Assembly (NCBI GenBank): GCA_000949895.1
Contig: JWIT01000001.1
Location: 310,001-374,000, forward strand
Origin: Agrobacterium arsenijevicii
GTDB lineage: Bacteria > Pseudomonadota > Alphaproteobacteria > Rhizobiales > Rhizobiaceae
Length of the DNA: 64,000 nt
Reading direction: 5' to 3'
The translations under genes and the position numbers were made by a program. Position 1 is the stretch's first letter, and every line of letters begins with the position of its first letter. Shown here in pieces: positions 52,812 to 61,506 of this stretch. The notes beneath the pieces are model-generated. The model did not search any database. It was given only the letters and a program-made list of their open reading frames with translations, and was not told the DNA's origin.

Positions 52812-55800
52812 GCTGCCCTGTTCTGGCTGGATGCGGTAGCGAGGTCTGGAATGGCGCGGGCTGCGAAAAGCTCCTCAAAGCCCGGCAGACGGCCGATCTT
52901 CTCGATGTTTTTCCGGTTCTGCTGAATGATCCAGCCATAGGTGCCGGGGCTGTCCACGGACCATATGTTTCTGCGCGCCAGCGCCTGCTTGTAGTCATCG
53001 AGACGCTTGGCGGCGATCATCACCGCAAGCTGTTCGTCGTTATGGTCGGAAAGTGCCTCGCGCGCATATTTCAGCAGCCGCTGCATCACCGCATAGTCTT
53101 CCGTGAGGATGAGATTGCGCACGGCTTTTTCGATGGTGGGGTCGGAGGGGTCGGAGGGGCCGGACGCCAGCGGCAGCCGTTGCAGGGCGATTGCCTGCGC
53201 CATGCTCAACACGGTGTAATTGTTGAGCAACGCGTACATTTCTTCCGTATCCGTCTCGCCATAACCCGGCACCGTTCCGTTCAAAACGGCCTTGCGGTCG
53301 CGATAGGCGAGCTTGAACTTCCGCACCTGATGGGCGGCAAGCGCAGACGCCAGTTCTTCCAGCAGTTCTTTGCGGGGCTTGGCTTTCAGAATTTCGTCGC
53401 TGTCCTGATAAAGCAGCAGGGCGCGCGGCATGCCGTAGACGAAATTGTGCTGTTCGCTCTCCCAGTTCTCCAGCAGCCATTCTGCCTTGGCCGAGCCGGT
53501 TTCCGCAACGTGCCAGGTCAAAAGCTGGTGAACGGCCTGATTGTGGATGGCGGCCTGTTCGTCCTCACCGGTGATCGAGCCAAGCAGGATCGAATCGTGG
53601 CTGACCTTCTTCGGCAGATCGCCATAGGGATCATATTGATAGACGAAACCGCCACTCATGCCGTTGCCGAAACCCTTGCCGAAACTGCCGAGGTTGAGAA
53701 CGGCGCCGTTGGTCATGTATTCGCAGGCAAAATCGCCGACACCTTCGACCACGGCGGTCGCACCGGAGTTACGCACCGCGAACCGGTCGCCCGCCTGCCC
53801 CTCCACGAAAGTACGGCCGCCGGTGGCGCCGAACAGCGCGAAATTGCCGACCAGCACATTGCCACCCGCCTCTTCCGAACCGCCGCCCGGAGAGCGCACG
53901 ACGATGGTGCCGCCACAGGCGCTTTTACCAACGCCGTCATTGCAGGTACCGGTATGGACCATGACCATGCCGTCATTGCAGAAAGCGCCGAAGGACTGCC
54001 CGGCCGAACCTGACGTATCGATGCGCACCGACCCAGCCTCGAGGAACCGGCGGCCACGGTTATCTCGCTTTACCGCCGGAAGCGCATCGGCCTCTTCGTC
54101 GGAAAGCTCGTGGTTCAGCATGCGCTCGATATCGACGGCGAGCTGGCCGCCAACGCTCTTGTTGCAATTGTTGAGGAAACGATTGCCGCCAAGCTCGATG
54201 TTTTCCCGCCTGCTGTCGACCAGAGCAGAGCGCACGAGTTCGATGAAGGCATCGTCCAGCGCAAAGTCCTTTTCCATATAAACGGGGCTGTCGATCTTCA
54301 CCTCTTCGACCACGGTAAGCATTGCCCGGAGGTCAAGCTGGCCAACACTGGCCGGATGATCGAGGAGGTGCAGAAGATCGGAACGGCCCCGGGCTTCGCG
54401 CAGCGAGCGCAGCCCGAGTGCGGCCAGGATCTCGCGCGTTTCATGGGCGATGTTCATCAGATATTGCGCCAGCGCGCGCGGATCGCCGTTGAAAGCTTCC
54501 TGATTGGTGGTGAGACCGGCCGGGCACTTGATGTTGCAGTTCTTCGCCATGACGCATTTCAGCATCATCAGCGCCGTGGTGCCGAACTCGAAACTGTCGC
54601 CGCCCAGAAGCGCTGATTTCACCACGTCGCTCGCCGTCTGGTGTGCGCCGGAGCAACGCAGCAGCACTTTTGCACGAAGGCCCGTGGCGCAGAGTGCCTG
54701 ATGCACCTCTGCGATGCCGATTTCCGCCGCGCGGCCGGTATATTTGAGGCTGGTGACGGCCGCTGCACCCGTGCCGCCGGTATTGCCGGCAACGTTGATG
54801 ACATCCGCCCCCGCCTTGGCGACGCCGACCGCGATCGTGCCAATACCTTCCGACGAGACGAGCTTGACGATGACGCGCACGCGCGCTGCCTTGGCATCGT
54901 GGATGAGCTGGGCCAGATCCTCGATCGAATAGGTGTCATGATGCGGCGGCGGCGAGACAAGTTCGACACCCGGCGTACCACCACGGGCGGCGGCGATTTC
55001 CACCGTTACCTTGGGAGACGGCAATTGCCCGCCTTCGCCGGGCTTTGCACCCTGGCCGATCTTGATCTCGATTTCCTCCAGCATCGGATCGGCAAGATAG
55101 CCGGCCCAGATGCCGAAACGGCCGGAGGCGAACTGCTTGATGCGCGAGGCGCGAATGGTGCCGTAACGGGAAATATGCTCTCCGCCCTCGCCCGAATTCG
55201 ACATGCCACCGACCATGTTGGTGCCGTGGGCCACCGCCTCATGGGCGGCGGCAACCAGCGCACCGTGGCTCATCGCGCCCGATGCGAGGGTCTTGGTGAT
55301 CTCGCTCGCCTTTTGTACGGTGTCGAGCGGGATGCTTTCCGGTGCCGTGCGGATGAGCGACAGATAGGTGAATGCCTCGCCCTTTGCCTGAACCAGCAGC
55401 GCGCCGCCTTCCAGCCAATGTCCGGCGATATCGTCTCCGAAGCGGTCAAGCAGCGACTGGCCGAGTGCGGCAAGGCGGGCAAGCTCATGCCCCTGCGATC
55501 CGGTCAATTGCAGCCGGAACGCGCCTTCACCCGCATTTTCGCAGAGCAATCCGCGTACCATGAAGCTGTTGTTGCCATGCCTGGAAAATCGCCCCATTTC
55601 CCGGCAGAATTCTTCGGCCGAACCGGCAAATGTCACATCAGCCGGCAACTCCAGAACATCGCGCAGGGCGGCGGGGCGGCGCGACCTTTCTTCCGCCATC
55701 ATGCGGGCGAAGGCGCGGTAGCCGGGCGTTACCTCGAATGTGTCGATCGCCTCCGGCGTCAGCCGGTCAAAGCTGTTGTGATAATAGGCCGCATCGTTGA

Positions 55801-58321
55801 GACCAAAAGCATCCTCCAGCCGGTTGAGCGGCAAAAGACGCAGCATCTCCTCGTTTTCCGTTCCCTTGTCGAAACCGATCTTTTCCTCCGTCATATCCAC
55901 GAAACCGCGAACCGCCGTCGTGCCATAGGAGTGGCCGGCACCTTCCGCACGCTCCTTGAAGAGACCGAGCAGCGGAATGTCGCTTTCACCCTTCACCGAC
56001 AGCGCCTTGCGATGCCAGTCGGCCACAGCCTGCGCGATGACGGCGAAGGTGACGCCGCCGACCGGGGTCTTCACATTCGGAAAATAACGCTTCAGCACCG
56101 GATCGTTGGTATCGAGGAAGTTTGGCTCGAAGAACTCGCCGCCGATATAGCTTTCCGCCGTGCACAGCCCGACCTTGCCCATGGTCTTCATCAGCGACTT
56201 TTCAGCAGCCTTGGCAAAACGCTTGAACGCCTTATCGGCATCGGCGGCGAATTTTTCCTCCGCACGGAACTGCACGCCGAGCGGATAGACCGCCGAAGCC
56301 CCGAAGCCGAGGCCCGCTGCGATGTGATGCGAGGAAGAAAACTGCCCGCTTTCCACTATCAGGGAAATACGGAGCCGCAGACCTTCCTCGATCAGCCGCT
56401 GATTGATGGCGGAGACGACCATGATCATCGGCAAGGCCGCGCGGCTTGCCGATACGTGTCGGTCGGTGATGACGGCAATGCCGCCCTCTTGCGCCGCGAA
56501 AGCCACAACGTCATCACAGAGGCCGTCGATCGCCTGCCGCAAGGCCGCTTCGTTGGCATCCGCAGCATCGAGGACCGGCGTATAGAGCATCTCGAAGCGG
56601 CGGACGGGCGTCTCCGGTTGCTCGCGAATGCGCAGCATGTCGAGATGGGTCAGGATCGGCGAGCGCACGACGATCTGGCGAGCCTTCTTCGCACCGCTGT
56701 TCGGCTTTGCGCCGAGCGCCACGCGCAGCGTCATGCCGTCGGCCTCACGAATGCTATCAAGCGGCGGATTGGTAACCTGCGCAAAGCGTTGCGAGAAATA
56801 CTTCGCGACCCCGCCTTCCTGATCGGAAAGCGCGTTGATGGCATTGCCGTAACCCATGGCCGAGATTTTTTCAGCACCCGACGCCAGCATCGGGTCCATC
56901 AGGAACTTGAAGCTTTCCTGATTGTGCGAATAGGCGACGTAGCGCTGATGCCGTTTCAGATCGCCGTTGTAACGAAGCGGCGAGCCCTGTTTTTCCGCCG
57001 GCACTTCCGGCAGGTCCTCAAGCATCACGCGTGCTTCAGACAATAGCGACGGATAGTCCCGGCGCGAGGCCAGAAGTTCAAGCGCCTCGACGGTGGAAAA
57101 GGCGCGCCGTTCGGCATGGTCGTAATAAAGCATGCCGCCCGCCTCGATGCGGCCGCGGCAGATGACGCTTTCGGCCGGAAATGCGATCTGCCCCGCCTCG
57201 GACATGACGCAGAGATAATCCTCCGTCTCGACGGTGCGCAACGGGCGCAGGCCGAGGCGATCGAGCCGGGCTCCGATGATGGTGCCGTCGCCGAAAATCA
57301 GCGCGGCCGGGCCGTCATTCTTTTCTTCATAGAGCGAGAAATATTCCAGCATCGCCTTGACGCCGGGCGACAGGGTATCGTCGTTTTCCCAAGCCGGCGG
57401 CATCATCGAGACGACGGCGGTAACGAGGTCGAGGCCGTCTTCCATCACCCGCGCCTGCAACGTTTGGTCCAGACGGCAGCTGTCCGACTGGCCCTTCGGC
57501 CGGATGATGCTGGCATTCTTCGCCAGCGCCACGGCCGCTTCCGACAGCCGGTTCTTCTTGTCGGTGTTGAGTTCGCCATTATGCGCCATCAGACGGAAGG
57601 GCTGCGCCATGGAGGGATGCGGATCGGTATTGGTGGAGAACCGCGTGTGGAAATACATCGTATGCACTTCATGACGCGGGTCGGTGAGGTCGCAGAAATA
57701 GGGCATGACCTCATGGGAGTTCAGGCGCCCTTTCAGTACCTGCGTGCGTGCGCTGAGCGACAGTGGATAAAAACCGGCAAGTTCCGGCGCGGTATAGGCG
57801 AGCGCCTCGATGGCGAGCAGCGCCTTGTGAATGCGCCAGTCGAACTCGGCAAGAGTTGCGCATTCCGCTGGTGCCGAAAAGACCCATTGCCGGATCGGCA
57901 ATTGATAGGGGATGGCGGCCACGCGGATCGCCGCGTCATTCACCGGAATATCGCGGACCAGCAAGACCGAAAAACCCTGCTCTTCCAGAGCGCCGCCGAT
58001 GATGCCAACCGCCTGATCATGGAAAGCCGGGTTCTGCGGCAGGAAAAAATTGCCAACGCCGAACCGGCCGGCCTGCAAGGCATCGTTTCCTGTCAGCGCC
58101 TTAAAAAAGGAGAGCGACAGGTCGAGCGATACGCCAGCGCCATCGCCCACACCTTCGGCCGACATACCGCCGCGATGCGGCACGGCACAGAGTGCCTCGT
58201 GACCGCGCTTGAGCACATCATGGGTCTGCACCCCGTCCTTGCGGGTGATGAAACCGACACCACAGCTGCTTTTTTCAAAAGCCGCATCGTAAAGGCCGAA
58301 TTTTTGCTCCGTCACGCTCAA
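52808..58321 (-). CDS. gltB: Large GltB-like glutamate synthase (1837 aa) without adjacent GltD
   Basis: Ammonia-transferring glutamate synthase large-subunit homologue. The Ntn-glutaminase domain has the N-terminal nucleophile C20 after a 19-residue propeptide (SSCGVGFITRKDG), HRGGMSAEG, RFSTNTDPHPSMAQPF and HNGELNTDKKN. Then the central domain, the FMN barrel (QGAKPGEGGQLP, PPPHHDTYSIEDLAQL, GGTGAAAV) and the Fe-S loop with C1256, C1262 and C1266, which has one residue fewer than the usual C-x5-C-x4-C. A GXGXG helix and an extra ~190-residue C-terminal tail follow. Typical GltB is about 1500 residues. Start is TTG at 58321 with AGGAGAG upstream. It is coupled to a diflavin reductase gene, not gltD. 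Confidence 0.85.
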   Translation of the reverse strand: MSVTEQKFGLYDAAFEKSSCGVGFITRKDGVQTHDVLKRGHEALCAVPHRGGMSAEGVGDGAGVSLDLSLSFFKALTGNDALQAGRFGVGNFFLPQNPAFHDQAVGIIGGALEEQGFSVLLVRDIPVNDAAIRVAAIPYQLPIRQWVFSAPAECATLAEFDWRIHKALLAIEALAYTAPELAGFYPLSLSARTQVLKGRLNSHEVMPYFCDLTDPRHEVHTMYFHTRFSTNTDPHPSMAQPFRLMAHNGELNTDKKNRLSEAAVALAKNASIIRPKGQSDSCRLDQTLQARVMEDGLDLVTAVVSMMPPAWENDDTLSPGVKAMLEYFSLYEEKNDGPAALIFGDGTIIGARLDRLGLRPLRTVETEDYLCVMSEAGQIAFPAESVICRGRIEAGGMLYYDHAERRAFSTVEALELLASRRDYPSLLSEARVMLEDLPEVPAEKQGSPLRYNGDLKRHQRYVAYSHNQESFKFLMDPMLASGAEKISAMGYGNAINALSDQEGGVAKYFSQRFAQVTNPPLDSIREADGMTLRVALGAKPNSGAKKARQIVVRSPILTHLDMLRIREQPETPVRRFEMLYTPVLDAADANEAALRQAIDGLCDDVVAFAAQEGGIAVITDRHVSASRAALPMIMVVSAINQRLIEEGLRLRISLIVESGQFSSSHHIAAGLGFGASAVYPLGVQFRAEEKFAADADKAFKRFAKAAEKSLMKTMGKVGLCTAESYIGGEFFEPNFLDTNDPVLKRYFPNVKTPVGGVTFAVIAQAVADWHRKALSVKGESDIPLLGLFKERAEGAGHSYGTTAVRGFVDMTEEKIGFDKGTENEEMLRLLPLNRLEDAFGLNDAAYYHNSFDRLTPEAIDTFEVTPGYRAFARMMAEERSRRPAALRDVLELPADVTFAGSAEEFCREMGRFSRHGNNSFMVRGLLCENAGEGAFRLQLTGSQGHELARLAALGQSLLDRFGDDIAGHWLEGGALLVQAKGEAFTYLSLIRTAPESIPLDTVQKASEITKTLASGAMSHGALVAAAHEAVAHGTNMVGGMSNSGEGGEHISRYGTIRASRIKQFASGRFGIWAGYLADPMLEEIEIKIGQGAKPGEGGQLPSPKVTVEIAAARGGTPGVELVSPPPHHDTYSIEDLAQLIHDAKAARVRVIVKLVSSEGIGTIAVGVAKAGADVINVAGNTGGTGAAAVTSLKYTGRAAEIGIAEVHQALCATGLRAKVLLRCSGAHQTASDVVKSALLGGDSFEFGTTALMMLKCVMAKNCNIKCPAGLTTNQEAFNGDPRALAQYLMNIAHETREILAALGLRSLREARGRSDLLHLLDHPASVGQLDLRAMLTVVEEVKIDSPVYMEKDFALDDAFIELVRSALVDSRRENIELGGNRFLNNCNKSVGGQLAVDIERMLNHELSDEEADALPAVKRDNRGRRFLEAGSVRIDTSGSAGQSFGAFCNDGMVMVHTGTCNDGVGKSACGGTIVVRSPGGGSEEAGGNVLVGNFALFGATGGRTFVEGQAGDRFAVRNSGATAVVEGVGDFACEYMTNGAVLNLGSFGKGFGNGMSGGFVYQYDPYGDLPKKVSHDSILLGSITGEDEQAAIHNQAVHQLLTWHVAETGSAKAEWLLENWESEQHNFVYGMPRALLLYQDSDEILKAKPRKELLEELASALAAHQVRKFKLAYRDRKAVLNGTVPGYGETDTEEMYALLNNYTVLSMAQAIALQRLPLASGPSDPSDPTIEKAVRNLILTEDYAVMQRLLKYAREALSDHNDEQLAVMIAAKRLDDYKQALARRNIWSVDSPGTYGWIIQQNRKNIEKIGRLPGFEELFAARAIPDLATASSQNRAA

Positions 58322-58582
58322 GGCACTCTCCTCTCGTTGCGCATTCCGCGCGGCATCGCCCTTCTCCCGAAACCCGGCGCGTCAGCCGGCACTCTGCGGG
58401 CGGAGCCGCAGGCGACCTGGCTGCTCCTCTTTTTTCTGCTTATCGGCGTTTAATGGCGCGAACGGTCGTTTTGCGGCCGTCAAACGGCGTGGCGGCAATG
58501 GCCGCTTTCTCGCAAATAATGATCGTCGTCGTTCGCATCGCGTTCCCTGATGGCCGGCTTTTCCGGCAATGAGACACACTGA

Positions 58583-58607
58583 ATTATGTCAGTATTGCTT
58601 ACATAAT
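58583..58607 (-). promoter_or_regulatory. 25-bp imperfect palindrome, likely operator upstream of the GltB-like gene
   Basis: Arms ATTATGT (58583-58589) and ACATAAT (58601-58607) are exact complements. Inner bases AG and CT (58591-58592, 58598-58599) also pair, leaving only two mismatched positions around the centre at 58595. It lies about 260 bp upstream of the TTG start. The cognate regulator is unknown. Confidence 0.6.
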
Positions 58608-58649
58608 ATTTCATGAAGGACCGAGTCAAGATTAAAATCGGTCTCGCGC

Positions 58650-58695
58650 AATAAAAAAACAAAAACGCCGCGAAATCCGACAGGATTCCGCGGCG
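58650..58695 (-). terminator. Rho-independent terminator after the MFS gene
   Basis: CGCCGCG (58666-58672) with AATCC (58674-58678), pairing with GGATT (58683-58687) and CGCGGCG (58689-58695), forms a 12-bp stem with one internal mismatch. On the minus strand it is followed by a long T-tract (complement of the A-run at 58650-58665). Confidence 0.85.
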
Positions 58696-58727
58696 CAATG
58701 GCTGCGAGGATTGTTAAATTGCCCGGA

Positions 58728-60056
58728 TCACTCCGACGGCATATCCAGTGTGCGGCTGAACCAGAGGGCGACCAGCGTACAGACTGCACCGGACATCAGG
58801 TAAATTCCAACCGCAAACAGTCCGAATTTGGACGAAAATCCGAGCGCTACGAGTGGCGCGAAACCGGCGCCGATCAGCCAGGAAATATCCGAGGTGAGCG
58901 ACGCGCCGGTATAGCGGTATTCGCGGCTGAAGCGGGAAGCGAGCGCGCCGCCGGCCTGACCGAAGGACAGGCCAAGCAGCGCAAACCCGATCAACACGAA
59001 GAAATAGCGGCCAATATCACCCGAACTCAGAAGAGCCGGCGCCACGAGGCTGAAAAGACCGATGAGAACCGCCGCGATGGCCAGAAGCTTCCGCCGGCCA
59101 ATCCTGTCGGCAAGGATGCCGGACACGACGATCATACCACCCGCAATGATGGCGCTGACGAATTGCACGAACAGAAAGTCCGAAACCCGCTGGGTGGTAT
59201 TGAGGGAGACCCAGCTTAGCGGGAAAACCGTGACGAGATGGAAGAGCGCAAAGCTTGCCAGCGGCACGAAAGCGCCCGTTACCACGACCGGAAACTGCGA
59301 GCGCAGCATCTTGAACATCGGGCGCGGCTCCAGCTCATGCTGTGCCAGCATGGACTGGAATTCCGGCGTGACAATCATGCGCAGGCGGGCAAAGAGCGCG
59401 AGAACATTGAGCGCCAGTGCCACGAAGAAGGGGAAACGCCAGCCCCAGGCCAGGAATTCCGCACTGGAAAGCTGCGTTACGAAAACGATGAAGAATGCGC
59501 TGGCGAGACCGAAGCCCATGGCCGCACCGATTTGCGGCATCATGGCGTACCAGCCGCGCTGCTTCGGCGGAGCGTTCATGGCGAGCAGCGAAACGAGGCC
59601 ATCCCATGCGCCGCCAAGGCCGAGACCCTGACCGATGCGGAACACCGCCAGAAGACAGGGAGCGAGCATGCCTGCTTCCCCATAGGACGGAAGAAAGCTG
59701 ATCGCCATCGTGGAACCGCAGAGCGTGAACAGGGCAGCCATCAGCTTGACGACGCGGCCGAACTTTCGGTCGATCTGGAGGAAGATCAGTGAACCGATAG
59801 GCCTTGCGATGAAGGCCAGCGAAAATACCGCAAAGGAGTAAAGCGTGGCCGTCAGCGGGTCGGCGAAGGAGAAGAAGACATGCGGAAAAACGAGCGCGGA
59901 GGCGATGGCGTAGATGAAAAAGTCGAAAAACTCCGTCATTCTCGCAAGAATGACCGCAATCGTAATGCGATCCGGATCGACCTTGACCGGATCGGCTCCA
60001 TGTCCGTTCGCTTCCGGCGCCTGCCCAAAAGATGGAGCAGCATCAGTATAACTCAT
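58728..60056 (-). CDS. MFS transporter of the metabolite:H+ symporter type
   Basis: 442 residues with twelve membrane segments and the sugar/acid-symporter hallmarks of the ProP/KgtP/ShiA class: PIGSLIFLQIDRKFGRVVKLM in the 2-3 loop, GQGLGLGGAWDGLVSLLAMNAPPKQRGW, and FADRLRMI-like basic loops. The N-terminal 20 residues are soluble. Substrates of this class include proline/betaine, 2-oxoglutarate, shikimate and citrate-like acids, and sequence does not decide. Repeated GTAACG motifs and an inverted repeat lie just upstream of its start. Confidence 0.85.
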   Translation of the reverse strand: MSYTDAAPSFGQAPEANGHGADPVKVDPDRITIAVILARMTEFFDFFIYAIASALVFPHVFFSFADPLTATLYSFAVFSLAFIARPIGSLIFLQIDRKFGRVVKLMAALFTLCGSTMAISFLPSYGEAGMLAPCLLAVFRIGQGLGLGGAWDGLVSLLAMNAPPKQRGWYAMMPQIGAAMGFGLASAFFIVFVTQLSSAEFLAWGWRFPFFVALALNVLALFARLRMIVTPEFQSMLAQHELEPRPMFKMLRSQFPVVVTGAFVPLASFALFHLVTVFPLSWVSLNTTQRVSDFLFVQFVSAIIAGGMIVVSGILADRIGRRKLLAIAAVLIGLFSLVAPALLSSGDIGRYFFVLIGFALLGLSFGQAGGALASRFSREYRYTGASLTSDISWLIGAGFAPLVALGFSSKFGLFAVGIYLMSGAVCTLVALWFSRTLDMPSE

Positions 60057-60354
60057 AATATCCCTCCTGCGTCATGGACGAACCATTCCCTGTAACGCGC
60101 AGGCTCCTCTTCCTTTGCGTTACGATGCGACGGATTGTCACACGCACCCTACGTAACGTCAATTGAAGTTTGATAAGAAAGGCTTGCCCCGGAAGCTCGC
60201 TATGCGATAATGCAGCCGCTTCGCCTTAAAACGCATCTCTGCCAGCCATGGTGCATCGCGAAGGTTTCGCTGCACCGCGACAATATACCTCATTTCAAAA
60301 ATGATGTTCGGCAATTAATCGCGGCATAATCCAAACTGTACGAGTTCAAAGAAC
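60057..60354. other. Divergent intergenic region between MFS gene and cyoA
   Basis: 298 bp. On the MFS side, GTAACGC (60092-60098) and GCGTTAC (60117-60123) form a perfect 7-bp inverted repeat, and a third GTAACG occurs at 60153-60158. On the cyoA side, a hairpin with arms GGTGCA (60250-60255) and TGCACC (60271-60276) and an inner GCGAA/TTCGC pairing lies 79 bp before the cyoA start. A clear -35/-10 for cyoA is not evident apart from a CATAAT. Confidence 0.55.
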
Positions 60355-61434
60355 GTGCGCACGATCAAAAAAATCCCATCCGCCCTTCTGGCAATCTCGT
60401 CGCTGCTGCTGCTCAGTGGTTGCGACCTCGTTGTCATGAATCCTTCGGGTGACGTTGCCATCCAGCAGCGCGACCTCATCATCACGTCCACGGTTCTGAT
60501 GCTGCTCATCATCGTCCCGGTCATTGCCCTGACGCTGTTCTTCGCATGGAAGTATCGCGAATCGGGGAAAGCCGAGGATTACGATCCCGAATGGCATCAC
60601 TCGACGCGCCTTGAAATGGTGATCTGGTCGGCTCCGGTCGCCATCATCCTGATGCTCGGCACAGTGACCTGGATTTCCACCCACCGTCTTGACCCCTATC
60701 GCCCGCTGGAGCGTATCGACGAGAACCGTCAGGTTACCGCCGATACGAAGCCGCTCACGGTCGAAGTTGTGGCGATGGACTGGAAGTGGCTGTTCTTCTA
60801 TCCCGAACTCGGTATCGGCAGCGTCAATGAATTCGCCGCTCCGGTCGATGTTCCGATCAACTTCAAGATCACCGGCACGACCGCGATGAACTCCTTCTTC
60901 GTTCCCGCACTCGCCGGCCAGATCTATGCCATGGGCGGCATGCAGACCAAGCTGCACGCCGTCATCAACAAGGAAGGCGTTTATGACGGCTTCTCGGCCA
61001 ACTTCTCCGGCCCCGGCTTCTCGCATATGCGCTTCAAGTTCCACGGCCTCAGCCAACAGGGCTTCGATCAGTGGGTTGCGAAGATCAAGGATGGCGGCAA
61101 GGGCTTCGGCCGCCAGGAATATCTCGACTTCGCCAAGCCTTCGGAGCGTGAGCCGGTTCAGTATTTCGCCTCCGTCGATCCGCAGCTTTACGACGCCATC
61201 CTCAACCGTTGTGTCGAGCCCAACAAGCTCTGCATGCGCGACATGATGCATATCGACGCCAAGGGCGGCGGCGGCAAGGAAGGCATCGACATCGCCAAGG
61301 CGCTGAACTCCGTCGTCTGTACGCCGCTTTCACCTTACGGCGTCGCCAGCGGACCCCAATCTACTCCGGCTGCGATCGAAGGACAGACTTTCGAACCTGC
61401 GGCGCTGCCGGAAACGAAACAAGTCGCTGGCTGA
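60355..61434 (+). CDS. cyoA: Cytochrome o ubiquinol oxidase subunit II CyoA
   Basis: Membrane-anchored subunit of the cytochrome bo3-type terminal quinol oxidase. 359 residues from a GTG start at 60355. The lipoprotein signal LLLLSGC puts the lipid-modified cysteine at C23. Two membrane helices (about 40-62 and 82-103) precede a periplasmic cupredoxin domain with no CuA ligand set (typical of quinol oxidases), including DWKWLFFYPELGIGSVNEFA. It is followed by cyoB after 72 bp. Confidence 0.95.
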   Translation: MRTIKKIPSALLAISSLLLLSGCDLVVMNPSGDVAIQQRDLIITSTVLMLLIIVPVIALTLFFAWKYRESGKAEDYDPEWHHSTRLEMVIWSAPVAIILMLGTVTWISTHRLDPYRPLERIDENRQVTADTKPLTVEVVAMDWKWLFFYPELGIGSVNEFAAPVDVPINFKITGTTAMNSFFVPALAGQIYAMGGMQTKLHAVINKEGVYDGFSANFSGPGFSHMRFKFHGLSQQGFDQWVAKIKDGGKGFGRQEYLDFAKPSEREPVQYFASVDPQLYDAILNRCVEPNKLCMRDMMHIDAKGGGGKEGIDIAKALNSVVCTPLSPYGVASGPQSTPAAIEGQTFEPAALPETKQVAG

Positions 61435-61506
61435 CGATACGTCCCGGCATTCTGCGGCGCGGCCTGGCTGCGCCGACCTTACGTTCTTGAATCGCAAGAG
61501 GCTAAA

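Larger units (their letters stand above)
58322..58727. other. Leader and control region of the GltB-like/diflavin operon
   Basis: 406 bp between the MFS gene and the GltB-like gene, both on the minus strand. It holds the MFS terminator (58650-58695), a 25-bp imperfect palindrome (58583-58607) and a long GC-rich leader with a CTGCGG/CCGCAG hairpin at 58394-58411. The length and pairing of the leader suggest a structured 5'UTR, but it matches no riboswitch consensus I know. No gene is evident. Confidence 0.55.

Noticed and set aside
54641-57046. An 801-codon plus-strand open frame
   Set aside because: It is the complement of the GltB-like gene in a GC-rich stretch with few stops on the opposite strand. 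No recognisable domain.
58322-58560. Known riboswitch in the GltB-like leader
   Set aside because: I compared the leader by eye with glycine, SAM, cobalamin and glutamine-type riboswitch consensus elements and found no match. Only generic GC-rich hairpins remain.
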